NCBI GenBank assembly: GCA_964435165.1
Contig: CAYSXY010000005.1
Coordinates: 8,466 to 72,465, forward strand
Length of the DNA stretch: 64,000 nucleotides
From: CAYSXY01 sp964435165
GTDB taxonomy: Bacteria > Pseudomonadota > Alphaproteobacteria > Rickettsiales > RI-342
Direction: 5' to 3'
A program made the position numbers and the translations under genes. Each line of letters starts with the position of its first letter. Positions within the stretch are counted from its first letter, which is position 1. Positions 9,593-16,080 of this stretch are shown here, piece after piece. The notes below the pieces were generated by a model. That model saw only the letters and a program-made list of their open reading frames with translations, made no database searches and was not told the origin of the DNA.

Positions 9593-9732
9593 ATACCCAC
9601 GGGTAACCCCGTGGTACTTATCCCTGCGGGGCTACGAACGCCATGCGTTCGCCGTCCTGCTCACGCAGTCCGGATACTCATTCACCCACGCCCTAGGGCG
9701 TGGTGCTCTGTCCTGCGGGCCGTATAGAGCGC
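9593..9732 (+). repeat. 140-bp multi-palindromic dispersed repeat, copy 1
   Basis: This block shares its full length with the inverted copy at 54331-54470. It contains several perfect or near-perfect hairpins: CACGGGTAACCCCGTG, CGAACGCCATGCGTTCG and CACGCCCTAGGGCGTG. It is open in the frame of the downstream substrate-binding protein, where it would encode LRGYERHAFAVLLTQSGYSF. It ends 11 bases before the ATG I chose for that gene. The organisation resembles coding-compatible palindromic elements such as the Rickettsia RPE families, though I cannot assign it to a named family. Confidence 0.85.
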
Positions 9733-9743
9733 TAAGAAGAGGA

Positions 9744-10580
9744 ATGCTGTACTGCATCGCATCATTGTCACGATGCTGCCTTCCTGTGCGTGTCCTATCG
9801 ATTATTGTGTTTTTGTTACCGGCACCTGCCATGTCGGGTGATCATGCGACACGTGTTGTGTCACTTAATCTATGTGTGGATCAGTGGCTGCTGCAATTTG
9901 CTCCAGAGCGGATTGCCGCTCTCTCATGGCTGGCCGATGATCCATCGATCTCCCGTTTGCATGAGCAGGCGTCAGATTATCCGACGGTGCGTCTGACGCT
10001 TGAATCTATCTTATCCCATCAGCCGGATATGGTGTTAGCGATGAATTATACGCCGAGTTGGCTGGTCACGCGGTTGGAACGGTTGGGTGTGCCGGTAATG
10101 GTGTTGGAGGAGCCAACATCCATCGGTGAGTTGCCCCTGTTCGCTCGGGCATTGTCGGAAGCGATTGGTATGGATGATCATGGTGAGGGATTACAACAAC
10201 AAGTCGATGAGGTCATTGCTCCTTATCAGATGATTGGGCCGTCGCAGCCACCTCTATCATTGGTGTTGTGGACAGAAACGGGCTTCACCAACGGGCATCG
10301 TGGAATGATTAAGGAGGTCATCGGGATGACCGGGTGGCGTTTAGCATCGGATCATGCCTACATGCATGTGGAAGAACTTGTTGCTTCGCCACCTGATATG
10401 TTAGTGGTGCCGCAGGTACCTGATACTTATGCTTCTCTCGGGGCTGAGCGTCTGCGTCATCCGGCGCTGGTCAGCGCCTTACCTTCGCGTCGTTCCCTTC
10501 ACCCGAACCGGTTGATCTGTGCAGAACCCGGCATATTGGAGATGATACCTCTATTTGCCCAATGGCGTATGGAGCGATAA
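9744..10580 (+). CDS. ABC transporter periplasmic substrate-binding protein (BtuF/FepB-like)
   Basis: This is the binding protein of a class III importer for ferric chelates or cobalamin. Features are the RVVSLNLCVDQWLLQFAPERIAALS start of the first lobe, the LTLESILSHQPDMVLAMN segment and the C-terminal lobe. ATG 9744 gives a signal peptide (hydrophobic LSIIVFLLPAPAMS) at the expected length. The frame stays open upstream to about 9507 through the 140-bp repeat, giving 79 extra residues that look repeat-derived; I leave them out. The stop is followed directly by the permease ATG. The substrate cannot be decided: I saw no cobalamin riboswitch upstream. Confidence 0.85.
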   Translation: MLYCIASLSRCCLPVRVLSIIVFLLPAPAMSGDHATRVVSLNLCVDQWLLQFAPERIAALSWLADDPSISRLHEQASDYPTVRLTLESILSHQPDMVLAMNYTPSWLVTRLERLGVPVMVLEEPTSIGELPLFARALSEAIGMDDHGEGLQQQVDEVIAPYQMIGPSQPPLSLVLWTETGFTNGHRGMIKEVIGMTGWRLASDHAYMHVEELVASPPDMLVVPQVPDTYASLGAERLRHPALVSALPSRRSLHPNRLICAEPGILEMIPLFAQWRMER

Positions 10581-11561
10581 ATGCAGGACCGATGGCTGAT
10601 CATTGGCTTGAGTATTGTCCTGCTGGCAGGCGCGCTTGCCTCCATGCTGACCGGCACGGCCGGTATCGGGTGGAGGAATATGTCTGATATCTGGCAACTG
10701 GATGGTATCGCGCCCTTGATTTTGGTTGAAATTCGCCTGCCGCGCACATTGCTTGCCATGGCTGTTGGAGCGTCATTGGGATTTGCAGGAGCCACCATGC
10801 AGGGCTATGTGCGTAATCCGCTCGCTGAACCAGGCCTGCTCGGCGTATCCGGCGGTGCGTCGCTCGGTGCTGCCCTGATGTTTTATGTTGGTTATTCAGG
10901 CATGGTGCCGGTGGTGGCCTGTGGGATGGCTGGGGCGTTGGGGGCTGTTGTGATTGTGCGTCTGCTTGCCGGAACAGCAGCGAAAAGCGAGACCATTGTT
11001 CTTGCGGGTATCGCGGTTGCCAGCATGACAGGTGCAGGCCTTGCCTTGCTCATGAATCTGCAGCCTAACCCGTTTGCCCTGATGGATGTGTATCGCTGGC
11101 TTATGGGATCATTTGCTGATCGTACCCTGTGGCATGTGTGGGTCGCACTACCGGCAATGATGATGGGGATGGCACTGGTGATGATGCAACGCCACAGCCT
11201 GAGTGCGCTGGCATTGGGAGAAGAGGTGGCAAGTTCATTGGGAATATCGCTTGCTCGGGCGCGTTTGCATCTCGAAGTGGGAGTGGCACTGATGGTTGGA
11301 GCCGCGGTATCGGTCAGTGGTATTATCGGTTTTGTCGGGTTAATGGTGCCGCATCTTGTCAGGCCGCTTGTTCAGCATGATCCGGTGCGCTTACTGATTC
11401 CAAGTGCCTTAGGGGGGGCTGTTCTGCTGTTGCTGGCGGATATAAGCGTGAGATTGATTCCCACAAACAGTCAGGAAATCAATATCGGTGTCATTACCGC
11501 GATGCTCGGTGCGCCCTTTTTCCTGATGCTGATTCTCCGGCTCAAGCGGAGCGTTGTATGA
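10581..11561 (+). CDS. FecCD/BtuC family ABC transporter permease
   Basis: This 326-residue inner-membrane permease is mostly hydrophobic with about ten helices. It has the family hallmarks: RLPRTLLAMAVGASLGFAGATMQ near the N-terminus, RNPLAEPGLLGVSGGASLGA, and IGFVGLMVPHLVRPLV near residue 250, which contacts the ATPase. The start abuts the binding-protein stop and the stop overlaps the ATPase start (ATGA), so the three genes form a tight operon for metal-chelate or vitamin B12 uptake. Confidence 0.95.
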   Translation: MQDRWLIIGLSIVLLAGALASMLTGTAGIGWRNMSDIWQLDGIAPLILVEIRLPRTLLAMAVGASLGFAGATMQGYVRNPLAEPGLLGVSGGASLGAALMFYVGYSGMVPVVACGMAGALGAVVIVRLLAGTAAKSETIVLAGIAVASMTGAGLALLMNLQPNPFALMDVYRWLMGSFADRTLWHVWVALPAMMMGMALVMMQRHSLSALALGEEVASSLGISLARARLHLEVGVALMVGAAVSVSGIIGFVGLMVPHLVRPLVQHDPVRLLIPSALGGAVLLLLADISVRLIPTNSQEINIGVITAMLGAPFFLMLILRLKRSVV

Positions 11562-12340
11562 CGGACGTGTCTCCCCTGGTTCACTTGTGGGACGTAGGAT
11601 ACCGCTTGTCGCGCAAGCGGTGGCTGGTTGAGGCAATGTCATTTGATCTTGACGGTGAATTGCTGGCGATTGTCGGCCCGAATGGAGCAGGAAAAACGAC
11701 ATTGCTGCGCATATTGGCCGGGCTGATGACGCCAAGTTGCGGGCAGTATCTGTTGGCTGGAAAGGCAATTGGTGCATTGTCAGCGCGCGAGCGGGCACAG
11801 CAGATTGCTTATCTTCCACAGCAGAGTGTGTGCCATTGGCCGATGCCGGTGCATCATGTGGTCGCGCTTGGCCTGATTCCGTATGACCATGGCTGGGGGT
11901 TTCGTGTGAGTATGCAGCAGGCACGGCAGGTCGATGCCGTGATGGGGCAATTGGATATTCGTCATCTGGCGGATCGGCGTGTGGACCGGCTGTCAGGTGG
12001 AGAACTTCAGCGGGTGATGTTGGCGCGGGCACTGGTTGGGCAGCCGCGATTACTCCTGCTGGATGAGCCGGTAGCCAGTCTGGATATCACACATCAAATG
12101 CAATTGATGGAAGCGTTGCGCGGCTATGTTGCGGATGGCATGACCATCATTGCCATCATGCATGATATATTATTGGCAGCGCGTTATGCCGATGCCGTGC
12201 TGCTGATGCAGGAGGGGAAGAAAGTGACGTTGAATAGCCCTCTTCAGGCACTGTCACCTGAACATCTGGCCTTGGTTTATGGTGTGCAAATGGCTGACGC
12301 GTTGCCTGACTGGCCATTCCATCTTAAGACATCACCGTAA
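11558..12340 (+). CDS. ABC transporter ATP-binding protein (FecE/BtuD-like)
   Basis: This is the ATPase of the preceding importer. Walker A is GPNGAGKTT (about residues 38-46), the Q-loop is AYLPQQ, the signature is LSGGELQRV and Walker B is LLLLDEP followed by the D-loop SLDI. The switch histidine is in AIMHDI. Length 260 is normal. The gene overlaps the permease gene by 4 bp. It completes the set of three importer genes in the window; no TonB-dependent outer-membrane receptor is seen nearby. Confidence 0.95.
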   Translation: MTDVSPLVHLWDVGYRLSRKRWLVEAMSFDLDGELLAIVGPNGAGKTTLLRILAGLMTPSCGQYLLAGKAIGALSARERAQQIAYLPQQSVCHWPMPVHHVVALGLIPYDHGWGFRVSMQQARQVDAVMGQLDIRHLADRRVDRLSGGELQRVMLARALVGQPRLLLLDEPVASLDITHQMQLMEALRGYVADGMTIIAIMHDILLAARYADAVLLMQEGKKVTLNSPLQALSPEHLALVYGVQMADALPDWPFHLKTSP

Positions 12341-12393
12341 TTGCTACAGGTTATTAAGTAATTCTTTAGGTCTTGTTGGCATGGATAGGCATT

Positions 12394-13668
12394 ATGCTGC
12401 GATGGATACTGCCTTCATTAATCGTTGCCGGATGGCTTGCCATGGTGCCTCATACGGCCAGGGCGATGGATGGTGCACTCTCCACCCAGGATCATGCATG
12501 GAATGAAGCGCAGCGATGCCATGCACGCATGCCGCGTTATGAGCGGAAGCTGGGCATTCCTCAATATCTGCTTGAATCATTGGCTCTGACTGAATCCGGG
12601 CGGTTGCATCGCGGTAGTGGCTCGCGTCTGGCCTGGCCATGGACGGTGCAGGCCAATGGCAAAGGCCGGTTTTTTGCCAGCAAAGCGGAGGCGATTGCCG
12701 AAGTGCGCCGTCTGCAACAGCAAGGGGTGAGCAGTATTGATGTGGGCTGCATGCAGATTAATCTGCATTATCATGGGGCCATATTCGACTCGCTGGAACA
12801 GGCATTTGACCCCGACTATAACATTGCTTATGCCGCCTATTACCTGCGGCGCCATTTTCGTAGCTTAGGCAGTTGGCGCAAGGCCGTTGCGCGTTATCAT
12901 TCCGGCACGCCATGGCGTGGGCGTGATTATGCCGATAAAGTGCTGGGTAATTGGAAGTCCATTATGACGACGTCGATCGATTCGCAGCACGGCACCGCTG
13001 GGGCAAGCCAAGTTGCATCCGCCTCTCCTTACACTGCACCGCGTCAGCATCGTGCCGCTCCACCTCTTCATGAGGTGAAGGAGCAGGTTTTGGCGTTGTC
13101 GGATGTGAAGCGTCGCCGGGTGCAACAACGGCGTGACGGTGATTTGCTGTTCCTGGCCCAGGCACAGCCTGTGCACGCCGCTGAGATGGAAGGTGCGGCT
13201 GTGATGCCGGTCGGTCGCGGTGATGAATATCATGGCAAAACAGAACCGTTGAGGCGGGATGAACAGATTGTTGATGCTGCTACACCCAGGACTGATGCAC
13301 CAAAGATGCCTGCGAAGGCTGCTGTGCCGGTTCGCGAGGCGGCAGCGGAGAAGAATATGGATGATGTGTTGGCGCGGCTGGATGCAGCGCAGCGCGGTGA
13401 AGCGATGGCCGATGCAAAGGCGTCTCCCAGTGCGGGTCGGGTGGAAATGGCGGCCAATGGCGATGTCGTCGAGCGGCGAGATGCAACGACGGCTGCTGGA
13501 TCACAACAGCCAGTCTTTCCGCAAGGCGCAAATGCAATTGTTCGCGGTGGCGGTCCGGTGATGGGGCAGGCGGTGACACGCTACTCCGGCGTTTATGCTG
13601 ATCTGCCGCCGGAGGCGAAAGAGTTCGGTGCGGTGGAGAATGGTGTGTGGATGGTGTTTGGACAATAA
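12394..13668 (+). CDS. Lytic transglycosylase SLT-domain protein with long low-complexity tail
   Basis: SLT enzymes cleave the MurNAc-GlcNAc bond of peptidoglycan. After a signal peptide (residues 1-24, ending HTARA) the catalytic domain spans about residues 35-175. The catalytic glutamate is in LALTESG, followed by GCMQINLHYH and DPDYNIAYAAYYLRRH. The remaining roughly 250 residues are rich in Ala, Asp, Glu, Arg and Pro and look disordered. ATG 12394 gives the best signal peptide; a TTG at 12373 would add seven residues. The compact domain with GCMQIN and long tail resembles the transglycosylases that accompany flagella or secretion machines, but no such genes are nearby. Confidence 0.88.
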   Translation: MLRWILPSLIVAGWLAMVPHTARAMDGALSTQDHAWNEAQRCHARMPRYERKLGIPQYLLESLALTESGRLHRGSGSRLAWPWTVQANGKGRFFASKAEAIAEVRRLQQQGVSSIDVGCMQINLHYHGAIFDSLEQAFDPDYNIAYAAYYLRRHFRSLGSWRKAVARYHSGTPWRGRDYADKVLGNWKSIMTTSIDSQHGTAGASQVASASPYTAPRQHRAAPPLHEVKEQVLALSDVKRRRVQQRRDGDLLFLAQAQPVHAAEMEGAAVMPVGRGDEYHGKTEPLRRDEQIVDAATPRTDAPKMPAKAAVPVREAAAEKNMDDVLARLDAAQRGEAMADAKASPSAGRVEMAANGDVVERRDATTAAGSQQPVFPQGANAIVRGGGPVMGQAVTRYSGVYADLPPEAKEFGAVENGVWMVFGQ

Positions 13669-13695
13669 TTACTTATTGTATATTCAGTAACTGGT

Positions 13696-14565
13696 ATGGC
13701 GACAGGAATGCAATACCTAGTATTAATATTTATAATATTAGTCGCTTTAATATTATATCTGCGCTCCAAAAAGGAGTATGACCTTAGCGATGAGGATAAG
13801 GTCCAAGATTTTATTGATACGCTACAGCAAGCTTATGACAAACCGCCTATATATGAAGGAGATAGTGGCTATAGAATTACTTTAGGCAATATTTTGGCGA
13901 ACTATCTGGCTGTACCTATTTCATTTTTCTATTCGGGTAGGCTACGAAGAATTATTTTACTAAAGATCATCGGAGAAGATTTAGATAACATACGTGAATC
14001 AGATTGTGTCTATATACTTGGTTGGTGTGCTACAAAAAGGGAACCCCGAACTTTTAAGGTTGATCGCATTGAAGGTGGGGTTACAGCACTAAAAACAGGT
14101 GAAGTTTTTGATGACCCTGAAACTTTTTTTACAAGAATAGTTTTTGAACAAAGAGATGAGAATTTACAAATTGGTATACAAAGCCGACAAGAAATTAAAT
14201 TAACTAATCCACCGAATATCATAATTTCGTATCAAGATGATAGTTCTGATCATCCAGAATCTTTCACTATAACTCCTTATCGCGTGGATGTAATGAACGA
14301 TAAGCAGCGCATCAGAGCTAAAACTAAAAGGCATAGGTCAGAACGTAAACGTGCTTGGTCGGGAGAAAAAACTTTTATACCTGAGTTTATACATCAGATT
14401 GAAGGCACTGAATTTCAAGAGGTGAATAATCTAGCTGACTGGTTAATACAGCATCACGGCGATACCATACCTAACGCTGGTTTTTATCCATCACTTCAAC
14501 TGGATGGGATAAAGAATGCTGAAGGGCATGATATTGCTTCGGCCTTGAATTATTTATCACAATAA
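13696..14565 (+). CDS. Membrane-anchored protein with WYL-like segment, AT-rich
   Basis: The protein is not recognised as a whole. Residues 5-22 are a single hydrophobic helix (LVLIFIILVALILYL), followed by charged sequence. Residues about 102-150 resemble the C-terminal part of WYL domains: YILGWCATKREPRTFKVDRI and then TGEVFDDPETFF. WYL domains bind ligands or nucleic acids and are mostly found in transcription factors and defence proteins. Here there is no helix-turn-helix; the segment is joined to a membrane helix. The gene is visibly more AT-rich than its neighbours and its codon choice differs, which suggests acquisition by transfer. It follows the transglycosylase gene by 27 bp. Confidence 0.7.
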   Translation: MATGMQYLVLIFIILVALILYLRSKKEYDLSDEDKVQDFIDTLQQAYDKPPIYEGDSGYRITLGNILANYLAVPISFFYSGRLRRIILLKIIGEDLDNIRESDCVYILGWCATKREPRTFKVDRIEGGVTALKTGEVFDDPETFFTRIVFEQRDENLQIGIQSRQEIKLTNPPNIIISYQDDSSDHPESFTITPYRVDVMNDKQRIRAKTKRHRSERKRAWSGEKTFIPEFIHQIEGTEFQEVNNLADWLIQHHGDTIPNAGFYPSLQLDGIKNAEGHDIASALNYLSQ

Positions 14566-14642
14566 TTTGATAAGCACCCATACTTGCGCATTCAATCGGG
14601 CTGAGTATGATGCGCCTGATCAATTGCATGTGAGAGGTCGGC

Positions 14643-14822
14643 ATGGCTGATTATTTTGAAACCATCTACATCGATAGCAAACGTGTCGGATGCGACGGCG
14701 GTAGTGGCGTGACCGGACATCCGCTGGTCTATCTGGATGTGTCCAAAGAAGGCCAGGTGATCTGTCCCTATTGCAGCCGACGTTTTGTTCTCAAAGATAA
14801 ACAGCACAGCAGCGCTGCTTAA
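14643..14822 (+). CDS. NDUFS6-like zinc-finger (zf-CHCC) domain protein
   Basis: A 59-residue protein with the pattern C-x-G...GHPLVYLDV...CPYCSRRF, the CHCC zinc finger shared with the mitochondrial complex I accessory subunit NDUFS6 and its alphaproteobacterial homologues. The four ligands are Cys18, His26, Cys41 and Cys44. It is probably a small cytoplasmic zinc protein linked to respiratory complex I. The start ATG 14643 is preceded by GAGAGGTCGGC. It converges with the following lipoprotein gene. Confidence 0.85.
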   Translation: MADYFETIYIDSKRVGCDGGSGVTGHPLVYLDVSKEGQVICPYCSRRFVLKDKQHSSAA

Positions 14823-14830
14823 TCTTGCCG

Positions 14831-15172
14831 TTACTTGCCGATATGTGACAGCAGGTTAAAGTGCGTTCCATCCGTATGGATGATGCGATAGGCATCAAAC
14901 TCTTGACCGTCATCTTCGTCCAGATTGCCTTCTACAGTGACAAAATCGCCGAGCTGAGGCATTGCCGCTTCGGCATTGGTTCCCTCGACTTCCACCTCAA
15001 TACTGCCGGTAGCATCTTCAAGCACGAATGCATCGTCGTCGATCTCGACGACCTTGCCGTGGATACGTTGCGGAGCCGGTAAGGATAGCTCGGCAATGGG
15101 AATGGTGTGCGAGCAAGCGATAACAAAGGGGAAGAGAGCGAGAAGTGCCAGCGGGGTGCGCATAGGTTTCAT
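14831..15172 (-). CDS. Predicted lipoprotein with OB-fold (NirD/YgiW/BOF-like)
   Basis: Start ATG 15172 (MKPMRTPLALL) gives a 20-residue signal peptide with a lipobox (FVIAC), so Cys20 is a likely lipidation site. The mature part has alternating beta segments (IHGKVVEIDDDAFVLEDATG, IEVEVEG, GDFVTVEGNL) that match a small OB fold like the periplasmic YgiW/YdeI stress proteins. It is acidic. A longer frame to 15253 has no signal sequence at its start and is rejected. The exact role is unknown. Confidence 0.7.
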   Translation of the reverse strand: MKPMRTPLALLALFPFVIACSHTIPIAELSLPAPQRIHGKVVEIDDDAFVLEDATGSIEVEVEGTNAEAAMPQLGDFVTVEGNLDEDDGQEFDAYRIIHTDGTHFNLLSHIGK

Positions 15173-15398
15173 CCATCCATTGTATTCATGAGCTTGGTAC
15201 CTTAGTTGCCCGCTGCGTGAAGCGCAATGCGAAACGAGCTTGAATAAGACCATCTCTTTTGTTCTATCTGTGCAGCAGGGCTTTGTTAACTATTATTGAC
15301 GATAATTAAGATTATAGGCTGTGGCGCTGAAAAGAAAATGAGAGACGGCGCGTCAGAGGTGAGAAGAAGAACCATAACATTCGGGAGGGATGCGTAAG

Positions 15399-15920
15399 AT
15401 GGGACGCATGGTATTATTGAGCTGTATAATCATGGCACTGGCAGCATGCTCAGGAGTGAAATCAGCTAAAGTGGCGCCGGTACAGGCGGAAGATAAAAAA
15501 CTGGCCTGCGCCGACATTTTGCTGGAAATCAATGAAGCAGAATTTTTTAAGCGTAAGGCCCGGGAAAATCGCGGCCTGAGTGTACGTAATGTGTTGATGC
15601 CGCATACTTATCCCTCGACGCTTATCAGTGCACAGGATGCGGTTGGCGCCGCCGATGAGCGTATTGATTATTTGCAGAATATCTACACCATTCGCCATTG
15701 CGATAAGATGGAAAAACTCGTGGAAGAGGCTGAAGATGCGCGGTTTCACCCGCAGCCCATGCCTGCTCATGCCTACATGCCGCACGCCATGCCGCCTGTC
15801 GCGCCGCAGCCGGTCATGATGATGCCGCACGCCATGCCTTATGGTTATAACACGCCGATGATGGCGCCAATGTATGCAATACCGCCCGCACATTATGGTC
15901 TGGACCATCGGCCCAGATAG
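15399..15920 (+). CDS. Predicted lipoprotein with Met/His/Pro-rich tail
   Basis: The N-terminus is a lipoprotein signal with lipobox ALAAC. A central helical segment (LEINEAEFFKRKARENRG) is followed from about residue 120 by a tail dominated by Met, His, Pro and Tyr (MPHAMPP, MMMPHAMPYG, PPAHYG). Such tails can bind copper or other soft metals, but that is inference. GGAGG at 15384-15388 fits ATG 15399 with 10 bases spacing better than the ATG at 15390. A strong terminator follows at 15992. Function unknown. Confidence 0.75.
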   Translation: MGRMVLLSCIIMALAACSGVKSAKVAPVQAEDKKLACADILLEINEAEFFKRKARENRGLSVRNVLMPHTYPSTLISAQDAVGAADERIDYLQNIYTIRHCDKMEKLVEEAEDARFHPQPMPAHAYMPHAMPPVAPQPVMMMPHAMPYGYNTPMMAPMYAIPPAHYGLDHRPR

Positions 15921-15991
15921 CATTGTCTGGAGTTGTGTGATGGTCTTTAAGTAATAGTTACTGTGCTACTGGCTTTTTAGTGGGAATGATA

Positions 15992-16030
15992 GGGTGGCAG
16001 CTTCTGGCTGCTACCCTTTTTGTATTTTTT
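15992..16030 (+). terminator. Rho-independent terminator
   Basis: GGGTGGCAGC and GCTGCTACCC form a 10-bp stem with one G-T pair and a 5-base loop. A T-rich tract (TTTTTGTATTTTTT) follows. It ends the transcript of the Met/His-rich lipoprotein before polA. Confidence 0.85.
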
Positions 16031-16080
16031 ATTTACAATAGACGTGGCGGGTCGGGCATGGTCTGTGCTATCCACAATGC

